Assembly (NCBI GenBank): GCA_035531675.1
Contig: DATKSL010000007.1
Location: 62,001-126,000, forward strand
Reading direction: 5' to 3'
Length of the DNA stretch: 64,000 nt
Source of the DNA: JAJPIG01 sp035531675
GTDB taxonomy: Bacteria > Desulfobacterota > Binatia > Binatales > Binataceae
In this document: positions 25,660 through 34,170 of the stretch, one piece after another
Position numbering within the stretch: position 1 is the stretch's first letter
How the letters are laid out: each line of letters starts with the position of its first letter
Translations under genes and position numbers: made by a program
Notes under the pieces: generated by a model
Told to the model about the DNA's origin: nothing
Seen by the model: the letters and a program-made list of their open reading frames with translations, nothing else
Database searches by the model: none

Positions 25660-27057
25660 ATGAAAATCGCGCTCGACGCGATGGGTGGCGACCTCGCCCC
25701 GCGGGCGGTGGTCGAAGGCGCGGTGCTTGCCGCCCGCGAACTCGGCATCGAGGTGGTGCTGGTCGGCGACCGTGAAATCGTCGCCCGTGAGCTGGCCAAC
25801 CTCAAGGGCGAGCGTCTGCCGATCACTATCGAGCATGCCAGCCAGGTAGTGGAGATGGACGATTCGCCGCTCGAGTCGGTGATGACCAAGCCCAACTCCT
25901 CGATCAGCGCCGGCTTCGAGCTGGTGCGGCGCGGCGACGCGCAGGCCTTTGTCAGCGCCGGCAACTCGGGGGCGATGATGGCGGCGGCGATCCTGGTGCT
26001 CGGCACACTGCCGGGCGTCGACCGCCCGGCGATCGCGTCGCTGATTCCGTCGGCCAGCGGCTTCACGCTGCTGATCGACGTCGGCGCCAACACCGAGGTC
26101 AAGCCGCTCAACCTGGTGCAGTTTGCGGTGATGGGTACGGTCTACACCCGGCGCGTGCGGCAGATCGCCCGACCGCGGGTCGGCATCCTGTCCAACGGCG
26201 AAGAGGATTCCAAGGGCACCGAGCTGACCCGCGCCGCGGCCGCGATGCTGCGGCAGATGAGCGCCGATGTCGATTACGTCGGTTACGTCGAGGGACGCGA
26301 TATCAACCGCGGCCGCGTCGACGTGGTGGTCACCGACGGCTTCACCGGTAATGTCGCGCTGAAATCGCTGGAAGGCTTTTCCTCGTTCCTGCTCGGCAAC
26401 CTGCGCGAGCTGTTCGCCGGCACGGTGCGCGGGCGTATCGCCTACCTGTTTATCGGCAAGTTTCTGAGCGCGATGCGCAACCGCCTCGATCCCTCCGAAT
26501 ACGGCGGCGCGCCGCTGCTCGGCGTAAGCGGGGTGGCGGTCATCGCCCATGGCTCGTCGAATCCGCGCGCGATCCGAAACGCCGTTCGCGCCGCCGCCAA
26601 CGAAGCGCTGATCAACCGGGTCAATGCCGAAATCGTCGAGCTGTTGAGCCATGGCGCCGCGGTGGCCGAGAAGCCGGCCGGCAAGGGGCTGCGCGCGATG
26701 CTGAGCCGCATGCGCGAGCGGCTCCATCGGCCCCACCCGCAGCCCCATCCTCAAAAGGAAGGCGATGCGCCGCGCCATCATAAGGAGAATGAGACCGGAC
26801 GCAAGGGCGCTGCGGAGGCCCCGCCCGCCGCCGAGCCTCCGCCGCCCGCGGCCCGTGGTGCAACCGGCCCGCTGACGGCTGCACCGCCCGCCCATCCCGC
26901 TGCCAACGGCGCCGCGCCCGAGCTCGAGGCCCATCCGGCCCATCACGAGCCGTCGCCCAACGGCGCCGCGGCGGATAAGCCAAAAGCGAAAGAGCCGGAG
27001 GAACGACCGGGCGACCAGGAGGATCGGCCTCACAGTGACAAGAATAATCCCGCCTGA
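25660..27057 (+). CDS. plsX: Phosphate acyltransferase PlsX with long disordered C-terminal tail
   Basis: Makes acyl-phosphate from acyl-ACP for phospholipid synthesis. Residues 1 to about 335 are a complete PlsX: MKIALDAMGGD, SAGNSGAMMAAA, DVGANTEVKP, NGEEDSKGTEL, VVTDGFTGNVALK and GAPLLGVSGVAVIAHG. From about residue 357 there is a 109-residue tail rich in Pro, Ala, His and Glu (for example RPHPQPHPQ, AEPPPPAARG, HPAHHEPSP), so the total of 465 is about 120 longer than usual. The tail is low complexity and likely disordered; His clusters could bind metal. It lies 19 bases after rpmF and before fabD. fabH, usually between plsX and fabD, is absent. Confidence 0.93.
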   Translation: MKIALDAMGGDLAPRAVVEGAVLAARELGIEVVLVGDREIVARELANLKGERLPITIEHASQVVEMDDSPLESVMTKPNSSISAGFELVRRGDAQAFVSAGNSGAMMAAAILVLGTLPGVDRPAIASLIPSASGFTLLIDVGANTEVKPLNLVQFAVMGTVYTRRVRQIARPRVGILSNGEEDSKGTELTRAAAAMLRQMSADVDYVGYVEGRDINRGRVDVVVTDGFTGNVALKSLEGFSSFLLGNLRELFAGTVRGRIAYLFIGKFLSAMRNRLDPSEYGGAPLLGVSGVAVIAHGSSNPRAIRNAVRAAANEALINRVNAEIVELLSHGAAVAEKPAGKGLRAMLSRMRERLHRPHPQPHPQKEGDAPRHHKENETGRKGAAEAPPAAEPPPPAARGATGPLTAAPPAHPAANGAAPELEAHPAHHEPSPNGAAADKPKAKEPEERPGDQEDRPHSDKNNPA

Positions 27058-27075
27058 CGGTGGTCGAGTCCGCGC

Positions 27076-28017
27076 ATGAAGCTTGCCTTGCTGTTTCCCG
27101 GTCAGGGTTCCCAACGGGTTGGGATGGGCGCCGAGCTGGCGACCAATTTCACCGCCGCCCGGCACGCTTTCGAAGAGGCGGATGAGGCGCTTGGGTTCGC
27201 GCTCTCGCGCCTGTGTTTCGAAGGTCCCGAGGAACAACTCCGGCTGACGTCCAATACGCAGCCCGCGATGGTGGCGGTGGCGATCGCGGCGCATCGCGCA
27301 CTGGCCGCCGAAGTGGCGCTCGAGGTCGAGCTTGGCGCCGGTCATAGCATGGGCGAATACAGCGCGCTGGTCGCTGCCGAGGCGCTCGATTTCGCCTCGG
27401 CGATGCGCGCCGTACGCGAGCGTGGCCGGCTGATGCAGGAGGCCTGCCCGCCGGGCCAGGGCACCATGGCGGCCTTGATCGGACTTGAGCCGGCCGTGGT
27501 CGACGAGATTTGCCGCGAGCTGTCAGTCGGCGGCCAGATCGTCGTGCCGGCGAACTTGAACGCCCCCGGACAGATCGTGGTGGCCGGTCATACGGCGGCC
27601 GTGCGCCGCGCGATCGAACTGGCCAAGGAACGCGGCGGCGCGATGGCGGTCGAGCTCAAGGTCAGCGGGCCGTTCCACAGTCCGCTGATGGCTTCGGCGC
27701 GCGCCGGGATGGAAAAAATGCTCGACGGGCTCGCGGTTGGGCCGCTGCGCTTCGGGGTGATCGCCAATGTTATCGCGGCGGTCAACACCGATCCGGCGCG
27801 CGTCAAACCGCTGCTGCTCGAGCAGATAACCGCGCCGGTGCGCTGGGGAGAATCGATGGGCGTCGTCGCGCGCCACGGCATCACCGAGGCGCTCGAGTTC
27901 GGCTGCGGCAAGGTGCTGGCCGGCATGATGCGGCGCATCGACCGCAATATCAAAGTGCGCCCGGTCGAGGATTTGGCCTCGCTCAAAGCGGCGGTGACGG
28001 CGCTTGCCGCCGGCTGA
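27076..28017 (+). CDS. fabD: Malonyl-CoA:ACP transacylase
   Basis: Transfers malonyl from CoA to acyl carrier protein for fatty-acid synthesis. The 313-residue protein has LFPGQGSQRVGMG at the start, the nucleophile serine in GAGHSMGEYSALVAA, the arginine that holds the malonyl carboxylate in MRAVRERGRLMQEA, and the catalytic His in SGPFHSPLM. It lies 18 bases downstream of plsX. acpP follows after 209 bases without the usual fabG between them. Confidence 0.97.
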   Translation: MKLALLFPGQGSQRVGMGAELATNFTAARHAFEEADEALGFALSRLCFEGPEEQLRLTSNTQPAMVAVAIAAHRALAAEVALEVELGAGHSMGEYSALVAAEALDFASAMRAVRERGRLMQEACPPGQGTMAALIGLEPAVVDEICRELSVGGQIVVPANLNAPGQIVVAGHTAAVRRAIELAKERGGAMAVELKVSGPFHSPLMASARAGMEKMLDGLAVGPLRFGVIANVIAAVNTDPARVKPLLLEQITAPVRWGESMGVVARHGITEALEFGCGKVLAGMMRRIDRNIKVRPVEDLASLKAAVTALAAG

Positions 28018-28226
28018 GCCCGTGGCGAGCCCTTGTGGGCGCGGGGGCCAACTTGCCTAGTCGAGAGCAACCCCCTATGCTGCGACGTAAATTCACCCGG
28101 CGCATCGAGCATGCCAGCGGGGGCGGCGGTGGTAACCGCTTCGATCTCCGGGCCGGATGCTCCGGTGCGAAGCGCTTTCGTTGGCGGCATCGGGTTGCCG
28201 TGCTGTGCGAGGAGGAACGACACTAG

Positions 28227-28466
28227 ATGGCTTCAGACGTCGAAACCAGGGTTCGCGAGATAATCAGCGAGCAGCTCGGCGTGGCCGCGGACGAAGTGAC
28301 TCCCGAGGCGTCCTTTATTGAGGATCTCGGGGCTGATTCGCTCGATATCGTCGAGCTGGTGATGGCATTGGAGGAGGAGTACGGAATGGAAATCTCGGAC
28401 GAGGATGCCGAGAAAATCCGTACGGTCAAGGACGTCGTCAGCTACATCGAGGTTCACAAAAGCTGA
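28227..28466 (+). CDS. acpP: Acyl carrier protein
   Basis: A 79-residue acidic carrier for acyl chains. The phosphopantetheine serine is in EDLGADSLDIVELVMALEEE, and the helix IPDEDAEK-like ISDEDAEKIRTVKDVVSYI completes the fold. A strong GAGGAGGAACG ribosome site precedes the ATG by about 9 bases. The 209 bases between fabD and this gene contain no convincing gene. Confidence 0.97.
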   Translation: MASDVETRVREIISEQLGVAADEVTPEASFIEDLGADSLDIVELVMALEEEYGMEISDEDAEKIRTVKDVVSYIEVHKS

Positions 28467-28514
28467 GCACCTTCGTCGGCACGCGAGGCGGCCGTATTCC
28501 GCAGCCTCGATTCG

Positions 28515-29027
28515 ATGCGTTGCCCGTTCTGCCATCATCGCGGTAACCGGGTCGTCGATTCGCGCACTTCGCGCGACGGCGCATCGATCCGCCGCCGCCG
28601 CATGTGCAGTTCGTGCAAGCGGCGCTTCACCACCTTCGAGTACGTCGAACTGGCGTTGCCGATGGTGGTCAAGAAGGACAACCGGCGCGAGCCGTACGAT
28701 CGCTCGAAGATCGTTGCCGGGCTCAAGCGTGCGTGCGAAAAACGGCCGGTCTCGATGGAGACCGTCGAACAGCTCGCCGACCGCGTCGAGGCCGCGATGC
28801 TCGAGCGCGGCGAGTCTGAAGTGCCAAGCTCGTTTATCGGCAGCATGGTGATGGACGAGCTGCATCGCACCGACCCGGTAGCCTACGTGCGCTTCGCCTC
28901 GGTCTATCGATCGTTCAAGGACCTCGACGAATTCATGCGCGAGCTCGAGGATCTGATCCGCCGGCGCGAGGTGACACCCGCCGCCGTCGCTCGCCCGCGC
29001 GCCAAGAAGGGCGAGGCCGCCCGCTGA
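28515..29027 (+). CDS. nrdR: Transcriptional repressor NrdR
   Basis: An ATP/dATP-sensing repressor of ribonucleotide reductase genes. The 170-residue protein starts with the zinc ribbon MRCPFCHHRGNRVVDSR and CSSCKRRFTTFEY (C-x2-C twice), followed by an ATP-cone domain from VVKKDNRREPYDRSKI to about residue 140. A basic tail (ARPRAKKGEAAR) ends the protein. It sits directly before ribD as in many proteobacteria. NrdR boxes were not found by eye in this window. Confidence 0.96.
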   Translation: MRCPFCHHRGNRVVDSRTSRDGASIRRRRMCSSCKRRFTTFEYVELALPMVVKKDNRREPYDRSKIVAGLKRACEKRPVSMETVEQLADRVEAAMLERGESEVPSSFIGSMVMDELHRTDPVAYVRFASVYRSFKDLDEFMRELEDLIRRREVTPAAVARPRAKKGEAAR

Positions 29028-29045
29028 GCGCGCGGCCGGGCCACG

Positions 29046-30182
29046 ATGGCGTCGCGAGCGCCGCGCGAGCTTGATCGCCGCTTCATGGGCGAGGCGATCG
29101 CGCTGGGCCGTGCGCGGCTCGGTGTGACCACGCCGAATCCGGCCGTGGGATGCGTTATTGTGCGCGGCGGCCGCATCGTCGGGCGCGGCGCCACCGGCCG
29201 CGGCGGCCGGCCGCATGCCGAGACCGTCGCCCTGGCTCGCGCCGGACGGCGCGCGCGTGGCGCCACCGCCTACGTCTCGTTCGAACCCTGCGCCCATCGC
29301 GGCCAGACGCCATCGTGCGCCCGCGCGCTGGCAACCGCGGGGGTAAAGCGGGTGGTGGTCGGATGCCTCGACCCCTATCCGCCGGTGCGCGGCCGCGGCG
29401 TGCGGATCTTGCGGGCGGCCGCAATCGCGGTGACGACCGGAGTACTCGAGGACGAATGCCGGTCGGTCAACGAAGGCTTTATCACCCGGGTCACGCGCCG
29501 GCGGCCGTTCGCGATCCTGAAGCTGGCGGCGACGCTTGACGGCCGTATCGCCTCGGCCAGCGGCGACTCGCGCTGGATCAGTTCCGCACCTTCGCGTGAG
29601 CTGGTCCATCGATGGCGCCGCGAATGCGACGCGGTGATAGTCGGGGCGGGCACCGTGATCGCCGATAATCCACGCCTCACCTGCCGCATCGCCAATGGAC
29701 GCGATCCGGTCCGGGTGGTGCTCGACGCGCAGCTCAGGACGCCGCCGCGCAGCCGCGTCTTTCGCCAGCGCTCCATCGCGCCGTCGATATTGGTCACCCG
29801 GCGCGCGAATCTCGCCCGCGCCCGCAAGCGTTACGCCGCCCGGCGCGTCGAGGTGATAGCCTGCGCCGAACGGCGCGGCGAGCTCGACCTCGGCGAGTTG
29901 ATGCGCGAGTTCGGGCGGCGCGGATGGTGCCGGGTGCTGATCGAGGGCGGGGCGCATACCGCGGCCTCGGCGTTGCGTTGCGGAATCGTCGATCGGCTGG
30001 CGATATTCGTGGCGCCGCTGATTCTGGGCGCCGGGCTGTCGGCTGTCGAAGGGCTCGCGACGACCCGGATGCGTGACGCTATCGAGATCGAATCAATCGC
30101 CGCCCGCCCGCTCGGCCGGGATTGGCTGCTCGAGGGACGGCCGCTCGGAAGCCGCGTCCGGCGGCCGCGCGCGGGCGGCTGA
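29046..30182 (+). CDS. ribD: Bifunctional riboflavin deaminase/reductase RibD
   Basis: Carries out deamination then reduction of the pyrimidine intermediate in riboflavin synthesis. The N-terminal deaminase (about 1-150) has the zinc site HAETVAL and PCAHRGQTPSC. The C-terminal reductase (about 155-370) has LKLAATLDGRIAS, DSRWISS and the NADP loop VIVGAGTVIADNPRLTCR. The 378-residue length is normal. It is followed by ribBA without ribE in between. No FMN riboswitch fits in the 18 bases upstream. Confidence 0.95.
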   Translation: MASRAPRELDRRFMGEAIALGRARLGVTTPNPAVGCVIVRGGRIVGRGATGRGGRPHAETVALARAGRRARGATAYVSFEPCAHRGQTPSCARALATAGVKRVVVGCLDPYPPVRGRGVRILRAAAIAVTTGVLEDECRSVNEGFITRVTRRRPFAILKLAATLDGRIASASGDSRWISSAPSRELVHRWRRECDAVIVGAGTVIADNPRLTCRIANGRDPVRVVLDAQLRTPPRSRVFRQRSIAPSILVTRRANLARARKRYAARRVEVIACAERRGELDLGELMREFGRRGWCRVLIEGGAHTAASALRCGIVDRLAIFVAPLILGAGLSAVEGLATTRMRDAIEIESIAARPLGRDWLLEGRPLGSRVRRPRAGG

Positions 30183-30246
30183 CGGTCGGCTTGGAGAGGC
30201 TGTAAACGGGGTGATAGTATCCGCTTTGGAAGGCAGGCCAGAAACA

Positions 30247-31455
30247 GTGTCCGCAACGCCGCTGGAGAAAGTCTTCGACGCCATCGAGGCCGGTAAAATG
30301 GCCGTGATGATCGCCGAGGAGCGCGCTGACGCCGAGGGCGACCTGGTGATGGCGGCGGAGAAAGTCACCGCCGACCAGGTCAATTACATGGTCCGCCATG
30401 CGCGCGGAATCGTCTCGGCGGCGATCGAAGAGAAACGCATTCGCGAGCTCGGCATCCCGATCGTACCCTCTCTCCAGCGCGACGAGACCAATGAGCAGAT
30501 GGGCGCGCTGGTCGAAGCGCGCGAGGGCGTTACCACCGGCATCTCGGCGGCCGATCGGGCGCGCACCATCCAGGTACTGGCCGCGGAGAGCTCGACCTCG
30601 CGCGACATCGTGATGCCCGGCCATGTGCTGCCGTTGATGGCGTTGAGCGGCGGGGTGATGGTCAGGATCGGGCGCGCCGAGGGCGCGGTCGACGCGGTGC
30701 GATGCGCCGGGTTGCGGCCGGCGGCGGCGCTGTGCACGATTCTCAACGAGGACGGGCAGGCGGCGCGGCTGGCGGAGCTGGAAGAGTTCGCCCGGCAGCA
30801 CAAGCTGCCGCTGTTCTTCATCAAGGACCTGGTGCAGCATCGGCTGGCCCGTGAAATCCTGGTCCAGCGCGTCTCGGAAGCGCCTTTCCCGACGCCGCAG
30901 GGCGAGCTGCGCGCGGTCATCTATCACAACATCGTCGACGGCCGCGAGCATCTGGCTTTGATCAAGGGCGACATCGGCGGTGGGCGGCCGGCGCTGGTGC
31001 GGCTCCATTCGGAGTGTCTGACGGGCGACGTTTTCGAATCGAGCCGCTGCGACTGCGGCGAGCAACTCGCCCGCTCGATGGATTTGATCATGAAGTCGGA
31101 AGGCGGCGTGATCATCTATCTCCATCAGGAGGGCCGCGGCATTGGGCTCGGCAACAAGATTCGGGCTTACGCGCTGCAGGATGGCGGGCTCGACACGGTC
31201 GAGGCGAACCACGAGCTGGGCTTCAAGTCGGATTTACGCGACTACGGGATCGGGGCGCAGATTCTGCGCGATCTCGAGGTCGGCGAAGCTCGGCTGCTGA
31301 CCAATAATCCCCACAAGATCGAAAGTCTGCGCCGCTACGGGGTCAAGGTGACGCGGGTGCCGCTCGAAGTTACGCCGCACGTCGGGATTATCGATTATCT
31401 GCGGACCAAGAAGGAAAAACTCGGACACCTGTTCTCGAACCTCGACCATCAGTAG
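30247..31455 (+). CDS. ribBA: Bifunctional RibBA: DHBP synthase and GTP cyclohydrolase II
   Basis: Supplies both riboflavin precursors. The 402-residue protein starts at a GTG; another GTG at 30211 is possible. The N-terminal DHBP synthase half (about 1-205) has GHVLPLMALSGGVM and SRDIVMPGH, but its acidic loop, normally DDEDRENEGD, reads AEERADAEGD: the final Glu-Gly-Asp is kept while the Arg and Asn are lost. The C-terminal GTP cyclohydrolase II half has the zinc site CLTGDVFESSRCDCGEQL, YLHQEGRGIGLGNKIRAYALQD and YLRTKKEKLGHL, and looks fully active. nusB follows 64 bases later with no ribH between. Confidence 0.94.
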   Translation: MSATPLEKVFDAIEAGKMAVMIAEERADAEGDLVMAAEKVTADQVNYMVRHARGIVSAAIEEKRIRELGIPIVPSLQRDETNEQMGALVEAREGVTTGISAADRARTIQVLAAESSTSRDIVMPGHVLPLMALSGGVMVRIGRAEGAVDAVRCAGLRPAAALCTILNEDGQAARLAELEEFARQHKLPLFFIKDLVQHRLAREILVQRVSEAPFPTPQGELRAVIYHNIVDGREHLALIKGDIGGGRPALVRLHSECLTGDVFESSRCDCGEQLARSMDLIMKSEGGVIIYLHQEGRGIGLGNKIRAYALQDGGLDTVEANHELGFKSDLRDYGIGAQILRDLEVGEARLLTNNPHKIESLRRYGVKVTRVPLEVTPHVGIIDYLRTKKEKLGHLFSNLDHQ

Positions 31456-31519
31456 CGATGCGAGGCGCGCGGCGGCTCGGCATGGCCCGCAGCCGCAGTT
31501 GCGGGCGGCGAAGTATTCC

Positions 31520-31966
31520 ATGGGATTAAGACATCACGGCCGTGAGCTGGCGCTCAAGGCGCTTTATCAGATCGATATCCGCGGCGGCGCTACGCGCGAG
31601 GATCTGGTGCTGTTCTTCGAGAGCTTCCCGGCCGACGAGCGCGCCCGCAAGTTCGCGACCATCCTGGTCGAAGGGGTGCGCGGTGAGCAGGAGGCGCTCG
31701 ATCGCGAGCTCGCCGCGGCGCTGGAGCACTGGTCGGTGAAGCGGCTGTCGCGGGTCGATCATAATATTCTGCGGCTGGCGCTCTACGAACTGCAGCGACT
31801 TGACGACGTCCCGGCGCGGGTTACGATTGATGAGGCCATCGAGCTGGCCAAGCGCTATGGCGACAAGGATTCGGGACGCTTCGTCAACGGCGTGCTCGAT
31901 CAGCTTGCCGGGCGCCTTGAGCTCAAGCACAAGGGCGAGGAGAGCGGTGCGCACAAGAGCGATTAG
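31520..31966 (+). CDS. nusB: Transcription antitermination factor NusB
   Basis: Binds BoxA RNA with NusE (S10) to prevent early termination in rRNA operons. The 148-residue all-helical protein opens with RHHGRELALKALYQIDI, then SVKRLSRVDHNILRLALYELQ, and VTIDEAIELAKRYGDKDSGRFVNGVLDQL, all diagnostic. The ATG at 31520 is preferred to an upstream TTG. Its last 20 bases overlap the next gene. Confidence 0.96.
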   Translation: MGLRHHGRELALKALYQIDIRGGATREDLVLFFESFPADERARKFATILVEGVRGEQEALDRELAAALEHWSVKRLSRVDHNILRLALYELQRLDDVPARVTIDEAIELAKRYGDKDSGRFVNGVLDQLAGRLELKHKGEESGAHKSD

Positions 31967-32552
31967 GGCAGTCGGATGGCTGGCGGCGGCCGCCATCGGG
32001 TTGACGAGTGGATGCGGTTACCAATTCGCCGCCGCGGATACCTCGGCGCTGCCGGCGACCGCCACCACTATCTACGTTTCCCACTTCGACAATCGCACCC
32101 GCATCAACGGGCTCAACGATGAGCTTCAGCTCCAGGTCGAGAAGGAGATTTCGAATCACAAGCGGCTGGTGCTGGTCGATAATCCGACCGGCGCCGATTT
32201 GACGCTGTCGGGCGACGTGACCCTCGACAACGAGGTGCCCACCACCTTCAACTCCGTCGCCGAGCCGACCCAATACACCGAGACCTTCGCGGTCGACGCG
32301 GCGCTGCGCGATAACAAGGCCAACAAGATCCTCTGGTCAACCAGCCACATGACGGCGATGTCCCGCTATTCCACCGTGGCCTCGTCGGTCATCCCGACGT
32401 CACCGACCTTCCTGCAAGGCAATCTGCGCGGCCGGGACATCGCCCAGATGACCGACCTCCAGGTCGCCCAGACCCAGCAATTTCAATCGCAGGAGCAGAT
32501 GCTGCACGGCATCGCGAAGTCGATCTATTCCTCGATGGTCCAGGGCTTTTAG
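31947..32552 (+). CDS. LptE-like LPS-assembly lipoprotein
   Basis: A 201-residue predicted outer-membrane lipoprotein. A GTG start inside the nusB end gives a signal peptide with lipobox LTSGC (Cys near residue 23) followed by GYQFAA, the opening typical of LptE (GCGYxF). IYVSHFDNRTRINGLNDELQLQVEKEI and ADLTLSGDV fit the LptE fold. LptE plugs the LptD barrel in lipopolysaccharide export. It lies directly before holA, the same order seen in many proteobacteria, which supports the call. Confidence 0.88.
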   Translation: MRTRAIRAVGWLAAAAIGLTSGCGYQFAAADTSALPATATTIYVSHFDNRTRINGLNDELQLQVEKEISNHKRLVLVDNPTGADLTLSGDVTLDNEVPTTFNSVAEPTQYTETFAVDAALRDNKANKILWSTSHMTAMSRYSTVASSVIPTSPTFLQGNLRGRDIAQMTDLQVAQTQQFQSQEQMLHGIAKSIYSSMVQGF

Positions 32553-32600
32553 TTCCCGCGGTCGCCGGTTTGACGATTAGCGGCAGGGGCGGGCGAGTCG

Positions 32601-33674
32601 ATGCCGGTTGAGCCTGCGATCGCGTTCCTGCGCAGCCTCTCCGCTACGCGCGAGATTCCGGCCACGGTCCTGATCACGGGGCCGAACCAGTTCCTGCGCG
32701 AATACGCGCTCGACGGACTGGCGCGCGCGATGCGCGCGCAGGGCTTCGAGTATCGTTCGTTCCAGGTTTCAGATGACGCCGACCTTGGCGCGATGCTGCA
32801 CGAGTTGCACGCGCCTGATCTGTTCAGGCCGCGATGGCTGGCCGCCTGCCGGGTGTTGAAGAGCGTGCGTGAGGCGCCCGACGACGCGGAGGGCCGCGCG
32901 GCCGGCGGGCGCGGCAAGTCGGCCGGCGTCGAGGCCTCGCTGATCGACGCGATCGGCGACTTGCGCAGTGCGCAGAACCGGCTCGCAATCGTCTATGAAC
33001 GCGACAATGCGCCGGCCAAGCTCCGGCGTGCGGTCGAACAGCACGGCCTGGTGGTCAATTGCATGCGGCCCTTCGACGATCATCTCGGCCAGTATGCGAC
33101 CGTGTTCGCGCGCCTGCTCGACTGCCGGCTCGCGCCCGAGGCGGCCGACCTGCTGGCCGGCAGCTTCACCGGCGACCTCGGCGGCATCGCCAACGCCATC
33201 GCGAAAGCGGCGCTCGGTCATCAGGCCGGCGCGCTGTTGAAGGCGGCCGATTTCGCGACCGATACCAGCGGCCGCGCCCCGGAGCTGTTTGCGATTTCAG
33301 AGGCGATTGGACACGCCGATTTGGTGGCGGCGCTGGGGATGCTGGAGCGGGCGATGGCGGTGGGACGCGACGCGCTGGAAATCCTGGGCGTCGAGATCGT
33401 GCCGACACTGCGGCGCATGATGCTGGCGGCGGCGTTGCTTCGTTCGGGCAAGAGCGCGGGCGGCGTGGCGGCCGCGCTCGGGATGGCGCCGGGCAGCCAG
33501 CTCGCGGCGCGGGCGGTCGACGGCGCGCGGCGCTTCGGGGCCGAGCGTCTGCGCCGGGCTTACCAGGCCGCCTGCGATCTCGACGCGTCGATCAAGGCCG
33601 GCCTCACCAGCGAGACCCGCGAGGCGCTGGCCGGACTGCTGATCGATCTCGCGGCCGAACCGGCGCCGCGGTAA
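32601..33674 (+). CDS. holA: DNA polymerase III delta subunit
   Basis: Opens the sliding clamp as part of the clamp loader. The 357-residue protein has an AAA-like N-terminal region (TVLITGPNQFLREYALDGL), the clamp-contact-like stretch LFRPRWLAACRVLKSV, and a helical C-terminal collar region rich in Ala and Arg. A loop of Gly, Arg and Ala near residues 97-112 (AEGRAAGGRGKSAG) is longer than usual. The family is divergent, and the order lptE-holA-rpsT supports the call. It converges on rpsT with a gap of 18 bases. Confidence 0.88.
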   Translation: MPVEPAIAFLRSLSATREIPATVLITGPNQFLREYALDGLARAMRAQGFEYRSFQVSDDADLGAMLHELHAPDLFRPRWLAACRVLKSVREAPDDAEGRAAGGRGKSAGVEASLIDAIGDLRSAQNRLAIVYERDNAPAKLRRAVEQHGLVVNCMRPFDDHLGQYATVFARLLDCRLAPEAADLLAGSFTGDLGGIANAIAKAALGHQAGALLKAADFATDTSGRAPELFAISEAIGHADLVAALGMLERAMAVGRDALEILGVEIVPTLRRMMLAAALLRSGKSAGGVAAALGMAPGSQLAARAVDGARRFGAERLRRAYQAACDLDASIKAGLTSETREALAGLLIDLAAEPAPR

Positions 33675-33692
33675 ATCGAGCGGGAACTCTGG

Positions 33693-33983
33693 TCAGGAAG
33701 AGGTCTTGGCGACGTGCGTCTTATGCAGCCGCGCGGACATCCGGGAGATCCGCCGGGAGACGGTATTGCGATGAATGGTGCCCTTGCTGGCCGCCTTGCT
33801 CAGCACCTTGGCGGCTTCGCGCAGCGCCTGCTCGGCGGCGGTGCGGTCGGTCGCGCCGATCGCTTCGAGCGCCCGCTTGACGGCGGTATGGGCGCGCGCC
33901 TTGATGGCGTGGTTGTGGACGTAACGCTTGAGACTCTGGCGCTCGCGCTTTTCGGCCGACGGATGAACCGGAATATGTGGCAT
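33693..33983 (-). CDS. rpsT: Ribosomal protein bS20
   Basis: A 96-residue small-subunit protein that binds 16S rRNA. The helical, Lys/Arg/Ala-rich sequence has SAEKRERQSLKRYVHNHAIK and KGTIHRNTVSRRISRMSARL, the usual family core. The first nine residues (MPHIPVHPS) are non-basic and unlike the typical opening. The sequence directly upstream lacks a purine-rich ribosome site, so leaderless or non-SD initiation is possible. Confidence 0.95.
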   Translation of the reverse strand: MPHIPVHPSAEKRERQSLKRYVHNHAIKARAHTAVKRALEAIGATDRTAAEQALREAAKVLSKAASKGTIHRNTVSRRISRMSARLHKTHVAKTSS

Positions 33984-33992
33984 AACCGTTAT

Positions 33993-34021
33993 TAGCTAAC
34001 AGCCTGGCGGCGCCCGGTCAA
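33993..34021 (-). promoter_or_regulatory. Weak promoter candidate for rpsT
   Basis: On the minus strand TTGACC (34021-34016) is followed after 17 bases by TAGCTA (33998-33993). The -35 is good but the -10 is poor. If used, the transcript would begin within a few bases of the rpsT ATG. Confidence 0.25.
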
Positions 34022-34095
34022 CCCGGCCATCGCGGCCGGATGCCACAATTTACCGTCCGACCACGAAAATTGCCCGGTAAGGAACGGAGACCTGT

Positions 34096-34170
34096 ATGCA
34101 TCCCAACGATTGGGCCGGGGAATTCCAGCGCATCACCGCGACGCTGATCGTGCCGTCGCCGAAGGGCTAG
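34096..34170 (+). CDS. Possible 24-residue peptide
   Basis: An ATG after AACGGAGACCTGT, a good ribosome site, opens MHPNDWAGEFQRITATLIVP followed by SPKG and a stop. The stop overlaps that of the converging hydrolase-MazG gene by 4 bases. It could be a small protein, the front end of a gene lost by deletion, or chance. I do not recognise it. Confidence 0.25.
   Translation: MHPNDWAGEFQRITATLIVPSPKG

Noticed and set aside
25423..27345. 640-codon open frame on the minus strand across plsX and fabD
   Set aside because: It is antisense to clear PlsX and FabD, has no recognisable motif, and long antisense frames are expected in GC-rich coding DNA.
28077..28226. 49-codon frame between fabD and acpP
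   Set aside because: No ribosome site and a Gly/Arg-rich sequence without a recognisable domain; it ends directly before acpP but nothing else supports it.
28233..29957. 574-codon minus-strand frame across acpP, nrdR and ribD
   Set aside because: Opposite strand carries three well-defined genes; composition is His/Arg/Ala-rich noise.
30183..30246. FMN riboswitch before ribBA
   Set aside because: The gap is too short for the aptamer and the conserved elements are absent.
31486..31505. Hairpin CCCGCA/TGCGGG between ribBA and nusB as terminator
   Set aside because: No T-run follows and the genes look co-transcribed.
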